From the NCBI GenBank assembly GCA_024305405.1, contig JAKNDB010000103.1:2170001-2234000 (forward strand): DNA of 64,000 bases, read 5' to 3'. The position numbers were made by a program, and so were the translations under genes. This DNA is from Dirofilaria immitis (lineage: Eukaryota > Nematoda > Chromadorea > Rhabditida > Onchocercidae). Shown here in pieces: positions 26,401-37,435 of the stretch (position 1 is the first letter of the stretch; the number at the start of each line of letters is the position of its first letter). Below the pieces are notes generated by a model that saw nothing but the letters and a program-made list of their open reading frames with translations, was not told the DNA's origin and ran no database searches.

Positions 26401-27062
26401 TAAAATGCAAAAAAACAAATGATATGAACACACGAACAAATATACCATAAGTACATCACCGCCACCAAGAACTGCAGGAATTGCTTCAGCTTGGATATCT
26501 GTAGGCAATCTATAATGTCAATTATTCATTTATCATATATTTGCAATTGATCGAGATGAAATATAACATTAGCTATAGATAACATCATTTAATAATACCA
26601 TGCAAAATAATATCTTGTAGATTCACGATTAACAATTAACATCCATTGATGTATGCTGAATAAATATCATATAATATATTAATATGCATCTTATCCACAA
26701 ATTCAGATCCTTTTCAGTTTTAATGCTTCACTTTCAATCTTTCCATACACAGATAAATGCTTAATTTTTGTCCTGAATTCTTAATTAGAAGATTTTATCA
26801 TAAAGAAATTCAAAAGCATTCTAAAATTAATTTAATATTTTCAGTACAAGAATTTATTTGCTTTCAACTTTGTCTGAAAGCAAATAAATATTTTATTTCT
26901 ATTCAATCATTTAAGCTTTGAATAATAATTCCCTGGAATCTCAAAGATAACTAACGCAACTTGGAAAAATTAAAGTAAAAGTTAGAAAACTAACGTCCAT
27001 TCCATTTCATCCACTGCTCTGCCCAATTCAGGTAGCATACCCAATTCTTCGAAGGCTGTCAT
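20425..27062 (-). CDS. DDX1: ATP-dependent RNA helicase DDX1 (DEAD box with SPRY insert)
   Basis: RNA helicase of the DDX1 family, known to act in tRNA ligase complexes, R-loop and DNA-break processing and RNA transport. Nineteen exons: 27062-26995, 26509-26446, 26330-26213, 25740-25609, 25455-25373, 25105-24881, 24598-24545, 24368-24174, 23828-23669, 23371-23229, 22807-22667, 22586-22485, 22384-22289, 22149-22079, 21951-21879, 21633-21561, 21127-20989, 20804-20684 and 20546-20425. Repaired length is 728 residues (human 740). Seen in order: PTDIQAE, motif [10 protein letters not shown] (46-54), SPRY insert (about 84-250) with [21 protein letters not shown] (about 290), TPGRLED (about 342), DEAD (366-369, split by an intron), [23 protein letters not shown] (592-599) and the DDX1 tail [10 protein letters not shown]. 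Seven one-base gaps break the frame in exons 5, 6 (two), 8 (two), 10 and 13: in runs at 25405-25406, 25072-25078, 24953-24956, 24288-24293, 24197-24201, 23305-23309 and 22346-22350. All lie in single-base runs, so sequencing error is likelier than pseudogenisation. Confidence 0.95.
21297..21474. repeat. Inverted repeat inside DDX1 intron 16
   Basis: Arms at 21297-21332 and 21440-21474 (about 35 bases, one or two mismatches) share ggtttgattttt in opposite orientation; the loop is about 107 bases. The hairpin sits between the HRIGRVGR exon and the next. It looks like a small MITE-type insertion. Confidence 0.75.
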
Positions 27063-28429
27063 CCTTGTTAATTAAATATTCCTACCGGCTCAAAACAATC
27101 ATTACCCGAACACCAGACAACCGAGAAATAAGACAACCATACACCACCCATAGAAGATTCACCGGCTGCTAACGCAATTAATATGTACATGCTATGAAAA
27201 TGATAATCTCATCCACTAATAATACTTCCCGAAATGGATGCGATCCTCTTACAGTGATAAAATATTTATGGATTTTCTTTCTCGATAAAATATTTATGGA
27301 TTTCTTTCTTGATGATGATCCTTTCGAGGTAACAAAATATTATTAATTGTCTATTATGTGTGCTTTCCTGAATGGATAAAGATTCTTTTTCAAATTACAT
27401 GATATATATCTCTATCTGAGATTACCGTAAAAGGCTTCAATCCATTGAAATTATTGACTGATTTCAATAAGACAAAAAATTTGATGATTTCCCCACGTAT
27501 GCTTATTTGATGTTTCATTAAGCAAATAATAATAAAATAAAATAAATTATCGTTAACTTTAAAAACAATAATACTTTTGTTTAGAAAGTGTAAACAAAAG
27601 ATGAAAGTTATTCATTTCTATCATTTCATTACTTTAAAATTTATTTTATCCATTTCTAATATAATTTAACATCTCTTATCAACTAGGGAGAAATTTATTT
27701 TTAATTGATATTGGATAAATTATTTTAAAATAAACAAATGATCATTGTTTGTTTTATCAGTTTCCAATTTCTGATCATTTATCATAGTGTCTTGAAAATG
27801 TAAGTGTTCTTCTTTACTGCACAGAATGAATGACATATTCATATTTTTTTAACTTAATAGAAAATTTTATAAAATTCACGTATCACGTAAGATAAATTAT
27901 TTAAGAATTGAATTTTCTCCCTGGAATAGCTATTAAAATGTTCGGATACGTAATATGATGTTTCGCAAATGATCTGATATCGACAAATGGGATTCACACT
28001 TTACTTAACAACGGAATACATTATAAGTGATAAATTTCAGCGCATTCAAAATAATGATAAATAAAGAAATCTGTTATAGCAAACGTATGCATAATTTTTT
28101 TTACGTGTATAATTTTTACGTGCACAATTTTTTTCTTTTACGTATATAATTTTAAATATTAATGCAAAAATTAAATTAAATTTCTTATCTGAATCTTAAT
28201 ATCAATAAAAATCATGATGATACGAAATGTTAGGATATAATGACTAAGGACATTAACAAACCGTTGATTTGGAAGTTTTGAAGTTATCAAAACTTTCAGT
28301 TACGTAGTATCAATAAGAAAATAGCATTTATCTTTAGATCAAATTTCAAATGAACAAAAAAATGCAAATGATTATTTCGAATACAATATTTTTATAACTT
28401 ATAAATCAAAAATCAGTGATAAAAATCAG
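27063..28429. other. Spacer between LIM gene and DDX1
   Basis: About 1.37 kb between two genes on the same strand. The part nearest the DDX1 start (27063-27190) is the least AT-rich and is the natural place for its promoter and 5' leader; no clear trans-splice acceptor is seen just before the ATG. A 28-base duplication occupies 27256-27309. No open frame of note. The distance is larger than usual for a nematode operon. Confidence 0.5.
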
Positions 28430-31400
28430 TTATAAATCAGTGATCAGTTTTGAATCGCCACCGGTTCGTACCCAATGTATATGACAATTTTTACATAGCA
28501 GCTGATCATTTAACGGATAGCAACGTTTTTCCGGTTCATCTGTTAACTGCATACCGCAACCCTATAACAGTATAAAAAATTAAGCAGGATTAAAACTATG
28601 ATTGAAAGCACTTTTACTTTAGACAAAATATATTTTTGATTAAATGGTCAGTTAAAATCTGATATATTATCAATAACAGTTGAAAGATTTCTAAAAGAAA
28701 GGACGTTATCGAATAATCAATAAAAACTTGAAATGAAAATCTGATAAATAGATATAACAAATACATAATTGATAACTGAAGAATTTTTACCTTACAGACA
28801 TAGCATTCAATATGATAATCTCGATTTATTGCAACAACATGAACTGTCTCGCCGGTTTTCTGAAAACAGTACGAAAATTTTTACCAATTAATGTTGATAC
28901 CGTAATAGAATTACCAATTAATGATGATACCGTAGAAGAACATTTCATGTTTTTACCTTAGAAATTCTAATTATTGTCAGCTCTACATATACCATTAAGT
29001 TGATTTCATAAAAATTTAAAATTTAAAAATTATCTTTTAGAACCATACCTTTATTAGATATAATAAAAGATCTACCTTATTAGGCATTATTGCTTGTAAA
29101 CATGCGGCACATTTTGGTGCGAAAAGTCTATGGTAATCTTCGGTACAGTAAACATGGCCTTGCGGATCCAAAGCAAATGGAATACCATCCAAACAGGTTT
29201 TGCATTTTTCACAACGAAAACATCGCGGATGATAGGATTTTCCAAGGGCATGCAGAACCTATAAAATTTTCCTAAAGAAATTTAAACAATAGTAGAAGTC
29301 TTTCTCAAATCATTTATTCAAGTCAAATCTCGACAAACTATTTATCCTGACTATTTATGTTTTGCTACCGAAGAAATTAGTTCAAACAAATTTCACATCT
29401 TAAAAATAAAAGCCAAATTTCTAAATATCATCATACCATATCCATAATAAAATGTGAGCATGCAGCGCATCTTTCTGCAGTTTCATGCATTCCACTATAC
29501 AGATAATCTTCCTCGCAATATTTTTTCCTCGAGCCTTAAATTGGCCAATTTTTACTAATTGATTAATTAAGCAATTTAAAATATATTGTATTTTATCATA
29601 GTTATTATAAAAAAATAGGATATTTAAGAAATGAATTCAACATATGAATGGGAATTTTATTTCAATCGAATAAATTTAGTCTTTTTATTTAAGTTTTCAA
29701 GATTTTCAAATGTCTCTAGAGCTTCTATATTAAATGAAATTACAAAATAAATCTTCGTTATTAACTAACTTTATAAAACTTTTTCCTCGTAAAGTTCGTC
29801 CACACATATCACAAGTAAAGCAATTTTGATGATAAAATTGACCAAGTGCGCAAGTAACGTCCGCTTCTTCTAATATAGCTTTTTCGCATAATTCACAGAT
29901 ACCGATCGGCTTCCGATTTAAATTTAGCTGTTTTTCCAAACTATTCGTTATTTCATCGTATTTTTTGCGTTGAACAGATACGCCAGAATCTGTAGATGTT
30001 AGCGAATCCATACTCTTTTTCGCCATGGAGGTATTACAGAAGTGTTGCTTTTTGGCTGTTTATCATCACATTTGTTGGTAATATTCATTCTGGGCTGTTG
30101 ATTTACTGAAATTTTCTTTCATGAAAGATAAAATTGCATAATAAAGTTTTACAATTCAATTCACCGTTTAATGCTTTCTTGCTCAATTTTCAATTTGATT
30201 AATAAAGCGTATGAAATTCGTTAAAATAGCCAATAGAAGAATTTTATAACTTTACTAAAAATAACCATTCATGCGTATATCATTTAAGCTTTTCTTTACA
30301 GTATTTCCGTTCATCAATAATCTTTCATTTCGATTAACATCTCCTCCATTAACTAAATTCTGAAATCCAATATTTCTTTTTGAGTACATTTTTAAAAATA
30401 TTTATGTATCAGATATAAATACTATTGACCAAATATTGCGGCATCCTATTGTAAAATGAATTTATCGTTTGTAGAGGAAAAATCTGGAAACCATTAATTC
30501 TTACAGTAGTAGTGATATCTACGATGACATTCATTTTCTTTTTCCTACACTGTTCAAAATATTTCGGTTTTAGAATTCGAAAAACAATTTCGAAAAATCA
30601 TAAAGAGAAACCCGAGGTCGTCGCCTAATTGGTGGACCACTATGGTAGTATGTTTTAGCTGGTGAAATCAGGCCATGAAAACTATCACTTGCAGCACATG
30701 GAGTTGCCCGATAGGTATCTTCGTTCGGATCAATTGAGTTACTCTCAAAAAGGAATATTTTATCTATTAGAATTAGACTCGATATTAATCTATTTGTAGA
30801 ATGAAATATTCTTACATGAGTGGAGAGTATATCTACCGAAAACTGGAGTAAGCCTTAAACATATTTTCAAATTACCGTGTATCAAATTACCGTATTTTGA
30901 TGAATCTGTATTAATTCCAGAAAATTCAGATACCATGCTGGATCCACTCATCGAGATTGATGAGTGTGAAGTTTCCGTGTTACTGGAAGCACTTGCTGGA
31001 CTTATAGAAGCTGCATTCTGAGCACAATTCAATTTTTTCCCATTCAATAAACCAGATACAGTATCCTCGCCGGATACTGTAGCCACATCGATATGATGAT
31101 ATTGTAGTGGGATTTTTGCAGCAGTATGTGATGAATGCTCTTCTTCTGCAGTCACACCTTTTCGAACAACAGTTCGGACAAAATTTGTTGATAAGGTTGG
31201 TGATTGATGTTGATGTTCGTACCATGGATTTAGTGGACGACTAGCTGATACGACCTGGAATTCGAATTTAAATTCCACCTTCAAAAACTCATGTTTTGGT
31301 CGAAAAAGAAAAACCTTAATTTCAAATGATATGTGCGTAAATTAATCACTAATTAAAGCAGAATTACCTGCTCCTTAAGTTTGCTGATTTCTTCCTTACT

Positions 31401-32060
31401 CATTTCATTTTCTTACTATTTTCAGCAGATACATATTGATCAACATCACCGCTCTTTTTAACAGAACTTTTATTACTTGAAGATGTTCCTGGTTTTGAAT
31501 TCCACGTACCATTTCGTAAGTGCTAAATATTCAAAAATAATTATATTAGTTGAAAAATGCGACTATGAAAATTGTTAAAACTATCAGTTACATTCGGAAA
31601 AAAAAATTTCAACTAAATGAAAATTTTTAAATCTAATTTTCGCAATAATAATAATAATAATAATATAAAAAAAACTTGGAAAATTCTGATTTCAAAGAAT
31701 TGTTATCTTCTCAACAAATATTTATTCATTTTTGCATTATTAGTTTTACATACTATTTTATTAGTCGTTTAAAATTAATGATTTTATTTTATTAAAACTT
31801 CATCATTAGGACTAAATTTTACAACTTATATTTTAAAAAATTTTCAACTCTTTTTCCTTTTTAGAAAATAAATTTATCGTAAATGAAAGAAACATAGCAT
31901 ACTTTTTGCTTTTCTAAATTAATATGATGTAATTTTAATTCAAATTCCTTGCTCATCGTCCTATTATCAGCATCACTAATAAGACGTTGTGGTGGTGGTG
32001 GCTGTCCGAATGTGTCAAGTTCACGTAAAAATTACGTGTTTCCAGTTCCACATCCGTCAT
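28430..32060 (-). CDS. LIM-domain protein, Ajuba/LIMD1/WTIP family
   Basis: Three C-terminal LIM domains match the Ajuba class, cytoplasmic adaptors at cell junctions that also signal to the nucleus and to the Hippo pathway. Proposed exons: 32060-31903, 31522-31368, 31254-30876, 30763-30612, 30105-29744, 29534-29437, 29258-29076, 28859-28791 and 28561-28430, about 563 residues. The N-terminal 370 residues are a low-complexity Ser/Pro-rich region with GQPPPPQRL near the start. LIM1 contains CELC, HQNC and [13 protein letters not shown]2 contains [16 protein letters not shown] and CTEDYH; LIM3 contains [17 protein letters not shown] and CKNCH. Three frame breaks lie in runs (32027-32031, 31408-31411, 30016-30020), each one base short. 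The join of exons 4 and 5 needs either one more G at 30611-30613 or a weaker acceptor after catgaaag. The end of LIM1 is uncertain: a second donor at 29770 with an acceptor giving 29527 is also in frame. Upstream coding sequence beyond 32060 cannot be excluded, since the frame stays open to a TTTCAG. Confidence 0.88.
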
Positions 32061-32088
32061 TTCGAATTCTATAGAATTAGGAAATCTG
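32061..32088 (-). promoter_or_regulatory. TTTCAG acceptor 25 bases before the LIM-gene ATG
   Basis: On the minus strand the sequence gtaatttcag ends at 32086, and the proposed ATG follows after 25 bases. This is either a trans-splice site for a spliced leader or the end of an upstream intron. The frame between acceptor and ATG is open, so both remain possible. Confidence 0.4.
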
Positions 32089-35000
32089 AAATTACAATTT
32101 CATTGTTCGTAAAACATATGTTTCAAAATGAATTTTACGCACGAATTGTTACGAAATGTAGAGACGGTATCGTAGAGGAAAAGAAAAAAACAATTCCGGT
32201 GAATTCAAAAAGTTTAGAATTCGAAAAATAAAAAAATTCCAAACTGGTAACCCCACTTTCCGATGCTTACTTCTGAATTATGACTTCGAAATTATGAGAT
32301 TTTGTACAAACTTATTTTCATTATCAAAACTTATAAAAAAATTAGTCAAATATGGTTCTAAAATTTAAAAAAAAATACGCAAACGATACCATCAATACAA
32401 AAGCGATAGATAGTATCAACAGAACGGTAATAAAAGAAAAAGAATGGCAAATGAACTTTCTGAAGGTCATTTTAGCAAAAAAAAAAGAAAAATAAAATAA
32501 ATCTGAAACATTATTTATAATTTTCAATTTATGAATATATTGAAGAAAAAAAAAACAACGATTGAGAATACTTGGAAAAGAATGCAAGATGGAAAACGAA
32601 ACAAGAAGGAAATATGCAAATAAACGTAAAGGATGAATGAAATAAAAGATTGGAAAATAAAATTATTAAAATTACTTCGTTTCAATTTTATTTCCATCAA
32701 AATTACATGGAAAATAATGAAAAATTGATGTGTAATTTAGTGCAAATTTAAAATTTTAATGATAATTTTTAATTTAAATTTATTGAAAAATAATCAATTT
32801 TAGGTTATATTATTGCATTATTTACTTCAATAATATAATAATCTATTAATAAAATAAATTTACCATTTTTTCCAAATGATTTATCACATTATTCTAAAAA
32901 TTAGATTCAATAATTGACAAAAAGTTTAGAAAAGGCAAAGAGATATAATTATTGAATTGAATCGATGGTGCATATTTGTAAAATATAAAAATTGTATACT
33001 ATTGAAAAGATGAGAATTACATTTCATTTCTTAATCCATTTCTGGTTGTTGTATTAGTTGGAATTATGAGCAATGTTAGTTGAAATTACTCGAAAATGCT
33101 CTTAAAAATTTTAATTTTATTTATAGGAAAATTGACATTTTATTTGCTCGAGAAATGTATTATATATTTGAATTGTATCCAACATATTCACTGATACTAG
33201 AAAACTATTATTTCCGATTAAGAATATAAGTAGAAAATGAAAATCATTCGAAGGAATTTGTCAGATAAATTTTATCATTTACAGATCGAATGATACAATA
33301 TGTGTAGTTATATAGGATATGTGATAAGAAATAATAAAAATGAAAGATTAAATATTTTTAACTTTTTTTTCTATTAAAAATACTTTAATAGATTTTTATG
33401 ATATTTCAAAAAAACTATTTAACAGAAAAAAAAAGAAAAACATTTCTTAAAATAGTTGGTTAATTTATGGAATGATTTAATTGAAAAAAGCCATATGATT
33501 CATTTCCTTTGGAAACTATCATTTTAAAATGAAATGATTAGTTTTATACAATGAAAGTATAAAAAAATCATAAAATTTTCTTATTTTTATTTAAATACTT
33601 TTTGAAAACTAAAAATGTTCAAATAAACAAATAAAAGATTTTAGGAACATTTAAAATAATTTCCAACTTTTATAGGTAGAGATAGTTTGACGAAAGTAAT
33701 AATAGATAACTGAAAAAAAAATGGAGAGGAATGAATTTTTCAACAGGGAAAAACAGAGAAGAGGAACAGATGTTTCCAAACCTTCTTTTTTTTTTTTTAT
33801 GCTAAGTGAAGTGCAATAAATTCATTCGGCAAAAGAAGAATGAAATTTAACGATAAACGATATGAAAGCAAAATATGACTAAATGATTGATACTAAATTC
33901 TCGATGTTATAATATAACGATTACGTCATTCAACATATTTTACAATTTGTTTAAATTAATTTGCTTTAAAAAAATTCACATCGAAAATAACAAAAAATAA
34001 ATAAACAAATGGAATACATTAAAAAAGAATGAATAGCTGATTACAGTATGACAAAGCATTTCATGTAAAATATCTCTCGATGATAATTCAATTATCGTTT
34101 AAACAGAACTCCGTAAAAGATCGTTACATCAGTTGTTCAAATATTTCCTTTAAAGTGCAACTTTCCTCAAAATAAACTTTTAATAAGGTTTATAAATAAA
34201 ACGAAAAAGTTTGTTTAAATTCTCAAAACTTAAAGTTAAAATCGAGAAATCTAAATATTAAATGACAACATTTTGAAAAATATTTTGCTGAAGAAAATTC
34301 TTAATCAAATGGAAAAGTACATAAAATTTGTCATAAAAACAAATAATAAACACATATCAGTAAATAAAAATTAAGCAGCAAAATAAACAAAGAGTATATT
34401 ATTGGCAGTTAATCTGAAAATTCAAATATTCAATGGAATGTGAAAAAAATTATTAAGTAAACAAGATTTCTTTCATCTGATCTTTGAATTTTATTTAGGA
34501 AATATTTTAACCAATGAATCAGCAAAACTGTTTTTCAGCTCGTCTATCAGCGATTTCTTAATGAATGATATTAACATGCCAATTCATTCCTTCTTTTTTT
34601 TTTTTATCATTAATTTAGTTTATGCTTAGCTATCGTATTGGCATTTGTTTCACCAATTTGATTTTTTTCCGCTTTCCGCTTTTTAATTTTATTATTCTGA
34701 TTCTTATTTGAATTGAAATCAGCTGATAGCTAACAACAGATAAAATTTCGGAAAAAGGGCAACAAATCTAGAGGAATCCTTAAATTTAATGGAAAGGACG
34801 AATAAAAAGTAACGATCGTGAAGAAGGGAATTCTGAGAGTGCAAAATTTATCTTTTAACGGATTTAAGCTGATAGAAAAGATTTAAATTGATTGCGGAAG
34901 TTTGATTTTAAAAACATTCGGCATTATCATTTCTTGGTTAGAATTATAACTGTATCAGATTTGTGAGAATTATAGAAAGGATAATATTATTAAATAAGTT

Positions 35001-35554
35001 TAATGATAATTTTTTCATCGATAAAGATACTCGAAGTGTGAAAATCTCAAGATATTTCATGTCATTAACGATTATTCGAAATTCAAAAACTTCCGTAGAA
35101 ATAAGCTTCTATTATTTTTCACTTATATTATCTTTTATTTCCAATTTACAAGAATCTACTTGAAGAAGAAGAGTATTGAACGATGAGTTGAATAATAAAA
35201 TAATATAATGTACTTTCTTGCTTGCCTTATCAAAAAAGGAAAAAAGAAAAATTGGAATTGAAATGAATTAAAATGTTATCTAAATCAATTTGATTGCAAA
35301 TCAAAGTATTAATCTTCAAAAATTTAAAATATACGTCCAAAAGATCTTATTTACATTTATGTTTGAATGTATCATTTCTGTTTACTTAATATTTTGTTTC
35401 CTTAAACAAATAAATTATACAGTAAGCTAACAATATATGAAACAGTATTTGATAAATTTCATATAATTTATACCTAACATCATTCATCTAAATATTACAT
35501 GTGTCAGCAATATATAATACTGTCAAAGATTTGATCTGAAAAAAATCTACCATA
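32089..35554. other. AT-rich desert
   Basis: No gene is supported. Short frames near 31989-32231 and 34963-35163 (plus) and 32342-32587 (minus) lack splice context and have AT-driven residue use. An upstream, partly non-coding exon of the LIM gene could lie here but cannot be pinpointed. Confidence 0.5.
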
Positions 35555-36072
35555 AGAATGCAATCATATTTGCATATTATTCGTTCAAATAAATGCAATG
35601 CTTAGATTGTCATACTCTAATCGTCTTCTCAACAAATAATTACTATTATTATTACTGTCTCTAAGCTATTAATTTTTCCTAATATAATATATATAGAATG
35701 CAATCATATTTGCATATTATTCGTTCAAATAAATGCAATGCTTAGATTTAAAAAAAAAAAACGGTTATATATTGTAACAAGCTACAAACAATACGATATG
35801 ATAGTGTTTGTTACAGTAGAGATACAGTAATACTAGTGTGTACATATTCGTTATAAGTAATAAAAAGAATGAAATGAGCCTAAAAATTTTGTATAATAAA
35901 TGTTTGAGAGCGACGATCGTTTCTTTTTTAAATCTAAGCATTGCATTTATTTGAACGAATAATATGCAAATATGATTGCATTCTATATATATTATATTAG
36001 GAAAAAATTAATAGCTTAGAGACAGTAATAATAATAGTAATTATTTGTTGAGAAGACGATTAGAGTATGACA
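35555..36072. mobile_element. Large hairpin element with internal direct repeat
   Basis: Bases 35608-35756 and 35924-36072 are almost perfect reverse complements over about 148 bases, around a loop of about 167 bases. The inner 54 bases of the left arm (35695-35748) also occur as a direct copy at 35555-35608, just outside the arm, so the order is A-B-A-loop-A'-B'. The arms include tgcatattattcgttcaaat and the partner on the other side. The near-perfect match means the structure is young or homogenised. No open frame. It behaves like a MITE or foldback element. Confidence 0.85.
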
Positions 36073-37028
36073 AATGATGAAGTTGATACTCAAAAAAATT
36101 TGAAATCAGACAAAAAATACCTAAAATAATTAGAGCACTTCTGATTATGAATCATAAAAGTCAAGAAGTCGAGAAAATTAATATTCTTGATTTATCAGAT
36201 TTTAATGAAATATTTGATCTAATATTTTTACTGCGATTAGGATCGCTAAAAATAAAAATCATGAATATTGATAAGAATGATTTGATTAGATTAACTATGG
36301 TCGAATGATGCAACAATGCACACTATTTAACTGATCTATAAGAATTTCAAAAAAAAGTGAAAGATAGGTTATTTAATTTAAAAACTTTGTCAAAATATCG
36401 TAAATTTAGAAAGTTTTGCGATTATAATTTATGATGAAATTATGAAATTAATAAATAACAAATAAGAAACTTATTTCAACTTTACAATGAAATTATAAAT
36501 TCATACAAAACATCTTTGTATCTAAGATAATTGCATTGAAATATATGATGAAACAATTTTAGGCCTTCTCAGCTATATATATATGTAAAGAATATAACTA
36601 CAGTAATTTGGATAATCATTAAAAGATAAATTCATTTTAAATACACTCATTCCGAATCAATCATCTAAACTTTATTTCATGCACTTTTCATACTAGTCTT
36701 AAATGATATTCATTTTTACTATTTAAATGATATTATATAATGTATTGTAATAGAATTTCTATCTTTATTTCAAACTTTTTCAAATTTGCATTTAACGATA
36801 GATCAATGATGATTGCAATAAATTATTTAAATGAAATTCTATAACGTATTATTCTTAAATAACGGTATGGTTATGAATCTGAATCTTATATTCTGATGAA
36901 CAAAAAGAGAGAGGAATAATTAATTGTTGGTATCAATATCGATCTCATCTCCTGAATAGAGAGGAAAAATATTTGTAAATAGCTCATACGCATGTAATGG
37001 AGAATTAATAATAATTATTCTGTATATG

Positions 37029-37099
37029 TATGCGTGTGTGTGTGTGTATGTATGTATGTGTGTGTATGTGTTTGTGTGGTATGTGTGTGCATATATATA
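37029..37099. repeat. GT/TATG microsatellite
   Basis: Alternating gt and tatg units, imperfect, about 70 bases. The minus-strand frame over it (Tyr/Thr/His repeats) is an artefact of the repeat. Confidence 0.9.
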
Positions 37100-37383
37100 T
37101 GAATATGTAAAAATTATCAATTTTTATCAAATTTCATAACAGTACCTATCAGTCAACCTTCAATTATTGTTCCAAAAAAAAAGTATTTAATATATTACTG
37201 AATTAAAAAATTGATTGATAAAATAATCGATAATGAAAAGTGATAATTTGATTGTAAGTAGAATAAAATAAACTGCTATTAACATTATAAATATGATATG
37301 TGATAATTATCATTTACTAAAATGAAATTTAAATTTAATATGATTGATGAATCATATAAATGTAATTATTACAATAGCATTTC

Positions 37384-37435
37384 ATCTCCCCCTCTCTCTC
37401 TCTCTCTTCTCTCTCTCTCTTTCTCTCCCTCTCTT
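37384..37435. repeat. CT microsatellite
   Basis: Imperfect ct dinucleotide run of about 50 bases in otherwise ordinary AT-rich DNA. Confidence 0.9.

Noticed and set aside
20425..27062. DDX1 as a pseudogene
   Set aside because: All seven breaks are one-base shortages in runs; splice sites, motifs and length are otherwise intact, so sequence error is the simpler view.
36920..37120. Tyr/Thr/His-repeat protein on the minus strand
   Set aside because: It is the translation of the GT/TATG microsatellite.
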